Shown here: positions 10,515-21,640 of the stretch, in pieces
How positions within the stretch are numbered: position 1 is the first letter of the stretch
Layout: each line of letters starts with the position of its first letter
DNA from: Caenorhabditis remanei
Taxonomy: Eukaryota > Nematoda > Chromadorea > Rhabditida > Rhabditidae
NCBI RefSeq assembly: GCF_010183535.1
Contig: NC_071329.1
Coordinates: forward strand, 3,224,001 to 3,288,000
DNA: 64,000 nt
Direction of reading: 5' to 3'
Translations under genes and position numbers: made by a program
The notes under the pieces: generated by a model
The model's input: the letters and a program-made list of their open reading frames with translations, nothing else
Told to the model about the DNA's origin: nothing
The model's database searches: none

Positions 10515-10602
10515 CATGGTTCACAATTATTTATAGGTTATAGGTGGGCATCGACAATTATTTATATGTGAGCAACGACAATTATTTATATGTGGGCAAA
10601 GA
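10515..10602. repeat. Three short direct repeats after the polymerase stop (right arm)
   Basis: Mirror copy of 7763-7850: the ATAAATAATTGTC-type units downstream of the right-arm polymerase gene. Confidence 0.5.
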
Positions 10603-10615
10603 CAATTTCATAAGT

Positions 10616-13600
10616 TCAGGCACAAAATCCATATGGGAGTGTAGATCCATCGGAAACGATGCGTCTCTTGTTGAACGTGAACTGGAATTTTTTGAAAATC
10701 TTTTTGCTGTAGACGTGGTGATATGCATCGCGATACATGACGTGTTGCGGAAATTGAACTCGGGTTCGTTGATATACATCCTGCAGAACTTCATCCACCA
10801 TGTTTTTCATCAGATCAAAAGACATTAGGTTTTTGACGACGGAATTGACTGTGATGCCTTTTGCTTTTCGAACGACCTGAAAATTTGGTAATCTATCGCA
10901 TTAAACTTGTTTATACCACTCACCTTCAGGGATTCATCGGCTGACACCTCCTTGTAGCAATACGTTTTGGGACCTAGGGTTACAAATTCTGTCATTGCTC
11001 CATCCAATTCGTCAGTAAGCTGCCCGAGATAAGGTCCGATTTCTCCACGCAATGGGTCATTTGATCCTTCGGGTACAGCATAAATGATTGAGTCCGTATC
11101 TGTAAATTTTGAGTGCGAAAAATTGACCACTGACTGGAAAATACCTGTGTACATGATGTTTTCCGCACCAACCATCTCCATGAAGCGGTAGAGTCGAAGA
11201 CGAGCATAAGACGTAGTGAGTGCAGCAAGTTGCATTGCACTGGTTTTGAAACTTTCAAGAGTTTCTGCCTGTTTCCTGTATTTGATGATCAGAGCATCAT
11301 TCACGCATAGTACATCCGAAATGACGATTGTTGTGTCATAGAAAATGTTCCAGAAAACCGTTGGGTCTGTCACTATGCAAGTCGTTTCTCGATCCACTCG
11401 CTGTGCAAATTTGCCCCACTGAAAAAATTGGTTTATCTACAGTGAGAACATTGAAAACCATACCAGTGAGTTCAACATCAACTTGGCAACAGCTCTCTTC
11501 CCTGGATTTTTTGAAAACCGTGAGTAGTCCGTGAGATGAATTTGTTCCTTGTCAAAGTATGCTTTGCAGTACGCGTCTTTTTGAGCATCTGTGATGACAT
11601 TTGCTGGCCATCCTGTGCTATACTGAAAACGGCTGAATAAATTAGGCACCCAGCACAGTCTCACTCACAATTTTTTCCTCCATCATTTGGTTGATGTACG
11701 AGGTGAATAGTCCTCCACGACCACTTTCATCGTTTTGCACCCAGTTTTCATACTTGACACCCTGCAAAAATAAAATTACATGAATCCCCCAAATACCTGT
11801 CTTCACATGGAACACTTCTGTAATTTGGTAGCCTAAGCTCAATGCTTTCTGGAGTTCCACTGTAGTAAACGTTCCGCTGAACGAACGATCATTGTCCGAG
11901 TGTTCACAATCATGTTGATTTGAGTCTCTACAGCATTCTGAAAAACTGACGAGGTTTCTATGTGGACTTTTGCCGTGACAAACTTTTACAAAGACCAAAC
12001 AAGAGCTTTCCGTTGTCCTTGATTGGCAACACTGGTAACTTCAGATGCCGTGGTGGTAAGACTTTGCAGCTCAAAAACCCTCGAAATGTCAAATCGGTTG
12101 GTTTCCTCATTGGTACTTCCATGGAGCTTTTAGGTACATTTTCAGGTGCACCAATAGGAAATGGATCGTGTTTCATCACCGTAGGATAGAGACTGCAAAT
12201 GCTATAGTTTTTGATGAAAGTAGAGCCGGAAATCACCTGACAACGTCTGCATATCGTAGTGTTTTACCCTCATTGTTGGCGTATAGTCGAAAAACTTCGG
12301 TTCTGCCACCTGTCAGTGCCCTGTCACAGTGTAGAAGTCCCTAAATTCAGTTATGTGTAGATGGTGTATGCATTGAAATCTTACCACAGCTTCATAGTCT
12401 CGAAAAAATGCGGCCATCTCAGGATTTCTCAAAAGCTGCTTCTTCACTTCACATTCCCATACAACTTTGACTGGGTGGAATTCACGAAGTGCATTCAAAC
12501 GTTCCTCATCTTTCAGGCGAATTTCTTTGGCACTTTCACAACCGATCATGGATTCTTCTGAATAAGTACACTCGTGTGCATGCCAGTAGCAGCCCTGAAA
12601 TTGTGATTATTTAGGAATCTCGTAGCTGTGTGCACTTACGAAAAACTCAACGATAAGTCCTTGACGATATTTTGGGCATGGATGTACAAAACCATCCACT
12701 CGGTACCTCCCAATCTGAAAATTTTGCATTATCGGCTGTGAGCCTGTATGCTCCACTCACCTTTTCTTCACCATACGTGGTTGACATGTTCAGCTGCACA
12801 CCCTCTTTCGAAGCGAACCATGCCAAATATTTTTGACTGACTTCTGATGCATTTATTGATACTGACGGTTTCACATCCAAGACAATCGGTTTTTCTGAAT
12901 CCAAATGATTTCGACGAAACACAAGAGCAGCTGCTGACGCCGCAGTCGTAGACTCCTGAAAGTAGTTGTGTGGTACAATTTTTACAGAACCTTACCTCCA
13001 GAAGGCAAACGTTTGTGATTTTTTCAAATTCCGTTTCGAAGAGTCCCATTGAAGTTGCCAGAATGTATACGTCGTTGTAGCAATACTTAAAAATCTCTTC
13101 GACAAAGTTGAAAATTTTGCCTTCAGCCCTTTGTGCACTCAAAAATGTTGAAAGTTGCTCTTTGACCACTGACGATTTGTTGTCCATCGCGTAGTGACAA
13201 TCATCAGGAAGCGGTCCCACGTAAGTGTAGTTTTCGGGTTTGATGAACAACACCGGAAAGTCCCTGTAAACTTTGAGAATATCTTCACTCTGGTCTCACA
13301 CTGTCTTACCCCTTGACGGAATCCACGTTAAACGTCTTTCCAAGTGAACTCAAACTCATTGATAGGTATCTGATTGAATCAAGAAGTTTTACTCCATTGT
13401 GCTCCATGAAAATCAGTTTGGTTCCATCCATGACAAGTTTGGGTGAAGCTTTGTTGCTGGCAATCAAATTCTCGAGAATGAATTGACCATCGTACCTAAA
13501 ATATACCGCATCTTTGTATTATATGCAACATCAAGGTTTACCCTGATGCATTGTGTGCCACGACAACAGCTCCTCGGTGGTGATCAGCAAACAGCCACTT

Positions 13601-15410
13601 TGTCATCTCACTTCCAACATCCACATTTCGATTCTCGATGGTTATACATTCTATGACCTTCAATCGACCATCAGGTGCACATTTCGAGCACACCATGTTT
13701 CTTGCTTGTTCAATGTCATTTGGTATGAAGATTGCGCAGCCTGGGCAACAACGAAGAGCCACGAACAAGACGGGGTATTGCTGTCCAGTTGATTCGTCTG
13801 CTCTGCTCTGTAATTTTTACGGTGTGAACTCAGTTTTGGTGATATACAAACCTCAATGTCAAAATATACACGACGCCGTGTCAGCTTTTTCTCATTTTTC
13901 TTTGAAATGGACATGATGCAGTTGTGTGGCATCATTCTTTCGCAGTTGCAGCGGTAGCACCATTTCTGTCCGCACTTGTGTGGATTGCCTTTGTTCGTGT
14001 AGTAGATGTCCTCGCATTTCCTACACACTGCTGTATACTCACATCGGCTTTTGCCATTTTTTGAACCTGAAAGAAGTGATTTTGAGCGGGAGCGTTCCTA
14101 TAACCAAGCGCCTACCTTTTTTGATGTGATTTTCATAGCAGATTTGCGATTTGAATAACACGGTGCATGTCTTGCATCGAGTTGGTTGATCACTCTCTGT
14201 AACGGGGCAATGACGTTGACCACATAAACGGTGAACCAGTGGACATTTATAGTGCTGTACGGTACTTTTATAGCGTCTATTGCAGAGAGCGCAATAGTAA
14301 TCGGTCCTCAGTAGTGCACAAATACTTCTGACACCTCTATAGTGTCCATCGTCCAAGTACAAGACCAGCTGTTTTTTCTCGCCCACGTATGGTCCTGAGT
14401 AGTAGGGTATAGTTGAGTTCTTCACAAATACAATCAGTTGATGTGTTCCGGCAAAAACTGTGTTTTGAAATCGCTCAACATCCATCCTGCAGAAGTTTGA
14501 CGATTTTGACACACCTGCTTTCTGCAAGTTTTCTGAAATTGAATTGCTGAGTTTGCCCTGAATCTTACCTCTTTCATAGCTTTCACCGCTTCGTAAATTT
14601 CTTGGCAAATGTGTGGTCGCTTGAAAGTCTTTCTCAGTGCATTTCGATACTTGTTCTTGCTTTCCTGTGTTCTACAGAGTTTCCAATTGTGGTACATCAG
14701 GGTCTGGTACAATGCATGAACCAGACAATCTTCGATCACTGAAAACATGTCGATGATGATGATATTAACCTGAACAACAATGTTCATAAAACTTTACCTT
14801 CGTTCGGCATGATGTTGGATCTGAGCTTTTTGACTTTTGGTAGTTCCTTCTTCATCTCAAGCTCCGTTTCGCTCGTTTTTCGTCGTTTTTCAAATACAGT
14901 GAGTTCCAGGATTTTGCCAGTGTCAAAGCGACGTTTACCGCTACCAACTGGTGGATTGATGTATGTAAATCTGGCATTGATTTTTGGAGTTTCAAGTTCC
15001 AAGACAGATTTGTTTGACTGTGACTGAAGAGCAAGAGTTTGAACAATGTGTTCAGCCTTGATCCGGTCAATCGGTTGATAGCACAAACCAACGCTTTCAG
15101 GAATCTCGCTTGATTCAAATACAATACCCACTTTTACACGGGGGTTTTTGAATGGGTCATAGCGATGAGCGAGCTCTATCAAAGTTTCAGCAAACATTTC
15201 AGGACCTCGTGGATGAGTAGTCATAGAATCAGGAAGCTCCAAGCCTAGGGTGCGTGAAATGATTCGACCTTCAAAATGACCCTTGGGGGTCTTTTCATGG
15301 ACGTCCAAAACACGGATCTTTGCTCCACCAATTTGTTCCTGGTAAAAGTTGACGTTAATGACGACTTCAAAAACTTCTACACTTACCTCTTCAAAGTTTT
15401 CAACCATCAT
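10616..15410 (-). CDS. Protein-primed type family B DNA polymerase, Maverick/Polinton-like (right-arm copy)
   Basis: Mirror of the gene at 2955-7749: exon ends are obtained by subtracting the left coordinates from 18365 (first exon 15410-15387, last exon 10876-10616). All segments I compared encode the same residues as the left copy, so all exonuclease and polymerase motifs are intact and the two genes face each other tail to tail across the centre. Two uninterrupted identical copies imply recent duplication, ongoing conversion or an assembly mirror. Nothing in the window shows which copy, if either, is expressed. Confidence 0.92.
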
Positions 15411-15553
15411 GGTTGTAGATCTTCTTGAAAATCAAGACAACGACGGTATTGGTGTGGTTGATGATGTTGATGGAAATCAAGACAAAGTTGGAGTTGATGA
15501 GGATGAGAATCAAGACAAGGGAGGGATTGACGATGATGATGAAAATGATAAAG
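15409..15553 (+). CDS. Putative acidic first exon divergent to the polymerase (right arm)
   Basis: Mirror of 2812-2956. Asp/Glu/Asn-rich, 48 codons, ending at a GTAAGCG donor; the next exon was not found. Its start codon overlaps the polymerase start on the other strand. Confidence 0.3.
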
Positions 15554-15780
15554 GTAAGCGTCAAAAGAATCAATGACGTTCACTTCGGAATGAAGTGTGA
15601 TATGGTTTATGGTGTTGCACTGGTTGTCTTATATACCTCTTCATTCTCGTCTGTTGTGTTCAATTACTCCCCAGGATTTGTCGGTTTGCACTATAATTTG
15701 TCCTTATAGCTCACATTTCTCCTTATTTCATTGAACCATCGGAGATTTGTTGAAAATGGGTGTGTTTGTGTCCCTATGTG

Positions 15781-15986
15781 ATGACTCATTTCTATCTTTC
15801 CTCAGTGAAACATGGATGGTTTCCACAGAATATGTAGAATTCCTTGCTCTGTCGGCAAATCCCAATATATGCTGAACCTGGAAACAGTGAGTCATCATTG
15901 ATGAGTCAACCTTGATGAGTCATCCTTGATGAGTCATCGCGAGAGGTAACTCTCAGGGTTTCAAAGTTTCAATTCTGATGAGTCAT
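15781..15986. promoter_or_regulatory. Cluster of TGACTCA (AP-1/bZIP-type) sites, right arm
   Basis: Mirror of the left-arm cluster, with at least five TGACTCA/TGAGTCA cores between about 15888 and 15986 and one near 15782, between the polymerase and the zinc-ribbon-like gene. Confidence 0.5.
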
Positions 15987-16400
15987 CAAAACCAATCGTT
16001 CTGCGTTACGATTGTTCTGTTTGGTGTCATTTCACTGTCTCTAACCGTTTTCATGTGCATAGTCTGATTTTCTGTTCTTGGAGAGAATGCTTCAGTTTTT
16101 CATGTTTCCGGGGTTTTTTCCCCTTGCTAAAACAACCCCCGAATTATTCACATTTCCAAATTTGTGAAGGTTCTCTTCGTGATCACACAGGATGCATTGC
16201 TCTGCACAATATTTCTATTTTTCGTTCAGTTCGTTAAGCGCTCATTCAGAAACAGAAAGGGAATCCGTGAACTCTTCGATTCTTGAATTTATAATGCATT
16301 TTTCAGGACATCACTGTTTCCAACCGCGTTAGCTGCTGCTCTTGCAATTCAGCAAACGTTATTTCGATAGGCAAAATGTCTGCCTAATGCATGAGTATGA

Positions 16401-16588
16401 TCAAGCACTAGTGATCCATTTTTGAGAACTGTCGTACACTCTCCTTCGTGACTTAGTTCCTTGGACTACATTGAAAAACTGTGTGACCACTTCTGGCTTT
16501 CATTACTTCTCAACTCCTCTTGCTCCACGGCCTCATCGATCATCTCTCTGCCAAGTGCGGTGATCTCGTGGTTATCGTAGCTACTCAT
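16401..16588 (-). CDS. Possible 48-residue protein, two exons (right arm)
   Basis: Mirror of 1777-1964, same sequence. Exons would be 16588-16507 and 16465-16401. Support is limited to a trans-splice-like acceptor before the ATG and an in-phase short intron. Confidence 0.35.
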
Positions 16589-17135
16589 TCTGAAAACTGG
16601 CATTCAAAAGCCTGCCGTTAGTGATGAAATAAGCTCAGAATATGCATATCAACCTAGTTCCCAAGATCCAGTTGGAGTGGTGAGGATTACAAACACTTGA
16701 CAGTTGAAAAATCCCCAAATTGTTCAGTTTCTTCAAACGGTCTGAATCAGTACTTTTATACATCCTCATCAACTCAAAAGCCTGAAAAGAAGCCTGAAGC
16801 CTACGTTTTCAACTTTGCTAAGAGTTCCATGCCTACCATCCACATTCAACCAAAACCTTAGTTTGCTTGCTCATTGTCCTTCAGTCGTCCACTTCGTGCA
16901 AAAATTTCTCCTGCTGGTGATTATTCATGCCTCACCTGAACCTCGGGGTATTGAATTTTTCGAGTTGACCTGTCCCTATTTGTGGATGACTCATGTTTTT
17001 CAGACACCTATTTAAGTAATGTACTCATTACTTTCTCATTTGCACCCTCACTTTTCCGACTTTTATTCGCATCCCCTGTTATGCTTCCTCTCCTCAATAA
17101 ATTTTTCGTCCCAATTTTCTTATTATTTTTAGAGA

Positions 17136-17692
17136 ATGTCTGGTGTTCACCTCGATTATGGTACTCCTACTAAGCCCAAGATGAACGGTCAACGTGAGAA
17201 AGGTCCATGTTCTGAAGACGGCAAAGAGGCTAACCATGTACCGATGAAGAAGAAGAAGAAGATTCCGAAAAAGAAGCTCGTTGTCCCTGAAGGTGAAAAC
17301 CCTGGTGCTAAGCTTGTGAGTTGACCTTAATTTGTAGAAAACTCAAAATGAATCTGTTTATAGTGGTTGTATGAGAAGGCTGCTGAGTCCATTATTCCTA
17401 CCGAGGACAAGGCCAATGTTATGCCAGAACGTCTTTTCAAAGGTTTGGATCCACTTATTGTTCACATGTGTACTCCATGCAAGAAGTTCAACTCAACCCG
17501 CGAAACTGTCAAGATTGAAGATGGGATGATCCAGATTCGTGAGTTTACTTGTATCAAAATTTCAAAAGTTTCAATTTCCAAATTTCAGCTCTCGCTCTAT
17601 GCACCGTGTGTCGTTCTCATCTCATTGCCCAGAAAAACATGAAGTTTTTCCAGCACGATTGCCCATCACTCAAGAAGGAATTCAATCTGTGA
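17136..17692 (+). CDS. Lysine-rich CxxC/CxxC putative zinc-binding protein (right-arm copy)
   Basis: Identical mirror of 673-1229: exons 17136-17315, 17364-17538 and 17589-17692, 152 residues. Introns are 48 and 50 nt with GTGAGT donors and TTATAG/TTTCAG acceptors. The ATG follows TTATTTTTAG by 3 nt. Two CxxC pairs suggest a single zinc ribbon, and the N-terminal lysine runs suggest nucleic-acid contact. The gene points outward, away from the palindrome centre. Confidence 0.75.
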
Positions 17693-18364
17693 ATCTGATA
17701 ATTTTTGTTCTTGTCCTATATCAATGCTTCTTGTGTACTTTGCTTACATCATCTTTGAAACAAAGGTGTTGGTTTGTGTTTTCCAAAATTATGAGAAATG
17801 AAAAAGTGGGACTGTTTGTCTTGTGTTGCATTGTTGATGTAGCATCCTCATAACTTCTTCTTGAAGTTCTGGAACTGTAGAATTGTGGAGTCAATTTTGC
17901 ATACACCTGTGTAAATTGTGTCACTAACCTGAATCAATTGGAGTCGAACGAAGGTTGAGAAAATGTCTCGGAACAATTACGTAATGAATATGGAATGAAA
18001 TTCCCATGACTTCGCATGAGCATAAGATACATGACTTCGCAAGAGCATAATCGTAAGAACATAGTCGTGCGCCGTTGCAGAATTTTCAGAGACGCAAAAA
18101 TATTCCCACATCCCATAACTTGAAACCTTGCGATATGTTAAGTGATCTGCTTGAAACAACAAACTGGCGGTATGTACTCACAAAGTTTACATCGGTGATA
18201 ACGATAATTAGAGAATCATGTATTTTTAAGACACACCTACGTAGACTTTGGTTTCTACAACAAATTTTCGTTTATCCATAATTGGTAACCCATTGAAAAG
18301 CAGTGAACAACCGCTACACACCATTCATTACCACAGTTGAGGACCCCCTACACTGCATCTCCAT

Positions 18365-19317
18365 GCTCCTCTCCTCCTACACTGGCAGCCGCGACTCCCC
18401 TCCGTTGCGTGTGTGTTACAAGTACCCCCCCATACCTCTCTCAGTTTTCACCCTCTTTTTTCTGTTTTTTCCCATACGCCCCTCTGGAAATGGGGAATCA
18501 TAAAATATGGAAAGAGCAAAGACTACGGACGATAAAATCGGATGGTCGTATGAGAATTCGGAGGGAAAAATAAGAAGGAAATCGTATAGTTGGTGGGAGA
18601 GAGTGTAGTGAATGTGGTATGCAAGGCTGTCGCACGGCCGGCCGCGGCCCTCGGCCTTTAGGGCCGCCGAGGCCGCGGATTAACCAAATGGGCTGAATTT
18701 TTGTATATCGACTAATCTTTTGGTCCTCTACAAGGCCGCCTGAAGAAGCAAAAATTTTCCATGGCTGGGAACTGAGATATAGAATCGGCCCACGGCCTTT
18801 TTGACAGCCTTGGTGGTATGTACATGCTGAAAATAAATCTATGGATGAGGAGGTCCGTAGATAAAGTAGATACCAGTAGACAATATTGGAAAAGGAACAG
18901 AAACAATTCTTGAGCAGACTTGAATCCTATCAAAACGACCCATCCCGGCGTGTCACGTAACTTCCTTCGAGTTCATTCTTGAATCACGGCAAATACTATG
19001 CCATTTTTCCATTCCGGACCAGATGAATGTACCGCGGCTCGACCAACAGTGGGAAAACTGCAAAAATAATCAAATAGCAATTCTAGCCCGTCCCGCAGCA
19101 ATATAACAACCCGAATTAGGACATAGACCTATAATTCGTTGACATTAACATTTTGGTTCATTTTTCAGCTTTTAACATTGAGTTTGAATCCCGTTTTGTA
19201 CATATTCCTGGAGGAAACACTGGTTTTATATGATTAAAAATTTCCATATTCATGAGAGCAATTACCATAATTACACCGAACTGCCAAACTATCAAACTGT
19301 TATATTAGTATCCAAAT
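18365..19317. other. Intergenic flank right of the palindrome
   Basis: No gene is visible. It holds a GC-rich foldback (18634-18680), a segment near 18478-18506 (CCCTCTGGAAATGGGGAA) that recurs near 25566, and a weak copy of the fold-back repeat described at 19655-19945 (about 19040-19200, keeping AATTCTAGCCCG and ACATTTTGGTT). Whether this flank is also mirrored left of the window cannot be seen. Confidence 0.5.
18634..18680. repeat. GC-rich foldback
   Basis: CCGCGGCC-type and AGGCCGCGG arms flank a short CTTTAG loop in otherwise AT-rich DNA. Several GGCC-rich pieces lie downstream (18735, 18788). It is probably the core of a decayed inverted-repeat element; related GGGCCGGGCC tracts occur at 59505-59575. 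Confidence 0.4.
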
Positions 19318-20523
19318 ATGATACGTGTCATACTGTCACTTATATTTCCTACTGTAGTTCATAGTTGTCTTGTTGTGAGGACAAGTAAGTATTCACTAAT
19401 CAACAAAATAGAATAACCAAATACTTCCAGCAAAATGTGAATGTGACTCCATGGCTCTGGACATTTCAAATATTCAATCAATAATTGGAGATCGCGAATT
19501 CTATCGATTGAATATATCCCAGAATTCAATCAGTGCTCCAATTATTTCAATCGATGACTGTCACACTTCGATTCGTTGTGAAGGGGACTCCAGTTTAGTG
19601 GTGTTTGATGGCACAGAGAAGTATCATATGGTAGGAAGCTTACAGGCAAACCGGGCCGGCTCGTAGCTCGCTTCAAACTCAATATTACAGACTGAAAAAT
19701 ATACCAAAATGTAGATCTCAGCGAGTTCTATGTCCGTGACCTGCTTAATGTGCCGCGGGCCGGGAAAAAGTACCAAAAGACGCAAAAATGGGCAAAAAAG
19801 CAATTCTAGCCCGGCACGCGGCACATGAACAAATAGCCATCCGGCTCGTAGTGGGTCACGGACATAGAACTCGCTGAGATCTACATTTTGGTATATTTTT
19901 CGGCCTGTAATAATGAGTTTGAAGCGAGTTACGGGCCGGCCCGTGTCGGCCCGTTTCGGCCCGGTTTGCAAGTCCGGTAGGACATCCGGATGGACATCCG
20001 GATGGACAGACACAAGTAGTTTCAGTTTGGTGCCTACTCAGCTGATGGTCTTTGTGACGCTTACACTCAGAAATGGTTGGTGGATGATTTATCTGTGGAA
20101 TTGACAACTTATGGGAAGATGCAAGCAGTTTGTGTGGACTACGGTGAGCTCCGCCATCTCAAAAACCGCATTCCGCTAAACCATTTAACCCATTCCCTTA
20201 TTTCAGCCAGTTGCTGTAGCAACCCATTTACTTCCCCAATTAGCGATCTCTGCTCGAAGACGACACTCATTTGCACAGTACCAGATACTCTAGCAACGAT
20301 GACTCTGGAAGTCAGTATTCTCGGAAACACCTCGTCGACTACTGACCCTTCCGAGTACCTGTCACACACGGTGGCATCTGTGTTAACCACTGAAAGCTTA
20401 AATGTTACGGTCACTGTCGAGTGTGATAGAAATGAGAAATTGTGGACATTTCATGAGATGCACTATTCCAAATTCAATTGTTTGTACAAACTTAAGAGTG
20501 GGGACTATTTTCCTCATTTTTGA
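19318..20523 (+). CDS. Secreted cysteine-containing nematode-specific protein (DUF281-like)
   Basis: Four exons join in phase: 19318-19384, 19431-19630, 20026-20143 and 20207-20523, giving 233 residues. Residues 1-16 form a hydrophobic signal peptide (MIRVILSLIFPTVVHS), then a domain with about a dozen cysteines begins (KCECDSMA). The C-x-LVVFDGTEKYH stretch followed by GLCDAYTQKW resembles the nematode DUF281-type extracellular domain as I remember it; this is a resemblance, not a search result. Two or three N-glycosylation sequons (NIS, NTS, NVT) support secretion. The protein ends in a short tail with no membrane anchor. Intron 2 (395 bp) is much longer than its neighbours because it contains a fold-back element. 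Exact function is unknown. Confidence 0.75.
19655..19945. mobile_element. Fold-back (MITE-like) element in intron 2
   Basis: The terminal arms pair over about 80 bp, from the GCTCGCTTCAAACTCA side to TGAGTTTGAAGCGAG, and include CTCAGCGAGTTCTATGTCCG and its complement. The loop contains GGCCGGG and AATTCTAGCCCG. A diverged member occurs at 55425-55765 in a gcy intron and a weak one near 19040-19200. No coding capacity; non-autonomous. Confidence 0.7.
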
Positions 20524-20990
20524 ATTTTTTTGAGAAAATTACATTTTCAAACATAAAGATTCAAATTTCTAGACTGCGGGTGGAAATTTAAAGGAGAATG
20601 CACGAGATTTTCGGTTTCGAAACGTCCCGGAGTCACTTCTCTAAACGAGCTCGACGGGACTACGGTATGCTCCTTCAAACGGTCAACGGTAGTTCACGTG
20701 GCAAGACCCAACTTGTTTTCAACTTTAGAGTGCCGAATGTTAAGCAGGTGCCAAAGTGCATTGATGTAGAACTTGTCTTAACGGTACACAGTCGTCTCGT
20801 CACAGCTCATTGGACTACCTGACAGTCCAAAACTTGAAATCTGAAACCGACGAAAAGAAGAACAGCGTATAAATAAACTCACTTTATTGACTCTCAGAAA
20901 GGAATCCATCGAAAAGTAGATAAAAAGAGACGGAAGGTAAAGAAAAATGAATCAAAGAAAGAGTAAAACAGAAAAAATAGCAATATATTC
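20524..20990. other. Intergenic, no supported gene
   Basis: A 74-codon open frame (20598-20822) is present but has no protein-like features or splice context. The right end is the 3' flank of PABPN1-like gene 1 and contains a segment (GACAGTCCAAAACTTGAAATCTGAAACCGACGA) resembling the 3' flanks at 23113 and 32440, so it belongs to the duplicated array. Confidence 0.4.
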
Positions 20991-21640
20991 TCAATACGGG
21001 TTGAAGCGTCCTCGTCCTCCACGAAATCCTCCACGTCCTCTTGGTGGAGCTCCATTAACGTAGACGTACTTGACTACCACGGTACGTTGACCCCCACGTC
21101 CTCCTCTGAAACCTCCACCTCTTCCTCTCGTAGCTCCCATTCCTGGCTTGTTGGTCCGTTTCGAAGTGACTACAATTTGACGCTCACGGAAGGTAGAACC
21201 ATTCATGACCATGGCGTTTGCCACGCTGGCAGCACTTTCGAATTCGATGAATGCATGGCTGAAAACAAATGGGGTGTTATACATGTATCAGACTCTAGGT
21301 AATGCACACGCGCTTTGTTGACAACATTCTCTATTGTCCCCTCAACTCACTTCTTCTGCTTCTTCGTCAGCTTGTCTTTTGGGATCGTAGTCCGGACGAT
21401 CTCCCCACATCCTTTGAAGTGTTGTTCCAACTCTTCTGGCGTCGCTCCATAGTCCACGTTTCCCACGAACACTGACCTCGAGTCAATGGCTTTCTGCTCC
21501 TCCTCAGTGGGCGGGGCAGTTTTACCAGTGTCCATAGTTTCAGACAACTTCGTTTGAATCTCCCTGAGGACTCTAGCCTCTGCCTCAATCTCCTCCTCCA
21601 TTGTGCACACATTGCTATTGTTATCGATAAGGGAGGCCAT
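20991..21640 (-). CDS. PABPN1-like nuclear poly(A)-binding protein, array copy 1
   Basis: Two exons, 21640-21351 and 21258-20991, encode 185 residues. An acidic helical N-terminus (EEEIEAEARVLREIQ) precedes one RRM (RNP2 VFVGNV near residue 57; RNP1 degenerate as HAFIEF after the splice junction) and an RGG/GRGG-rich C-terminus ending RFNPY. This order matches PABPN1 (PABP2), which binds nascent poly(A) and stimulates poly(A) polymerase in the nucleus. The phase-2 intron just before RNP1 is shared by all eight copies. This copy has His in place of the first aromatic of RNP1, which may weaken RNA binding. Confidence 0.9.

Larger units (their letters stand above)
1..18364. repeat. Giant inverted repeat (palindrome), two ~9 kb arms
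   Basis: Bases 1 to about 8560 reappear as the reverse complement at about 9800 to 18364, base n pairing with 18365-n. Every gene and reading frame I compared between arms is identical, so the arms are recent, homogenised by gene conversion, or an assembly product. Towards the centre the arms differ by substitutions and indels, and the innermost hairpin pairs at coordinate sum 18293, so the right side holds about 72 extra bases. Position 1 is the window edge, so the palindrome may extend further left and correspondingly beyond 18364. Each arm carries a complete polymerase gene and a divergent zinc-ribbon-like gene, so the unit is gene-bearing and far larger than an ordinary MITE. Confidence 0.95.

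Noticed and set aside
1..18364. Treating the whole palindrome as a certain assembly error
   Set aside because: The centre is asymmetric with independent indels and substitutions, which a simple mirrored contig would not produce; the artefact remains possible but unproven.
20598..20822. 74-codon open frame after the secreted-protein gene
   Set aside because: No signal, domain, splice context or duplication partner supports it.
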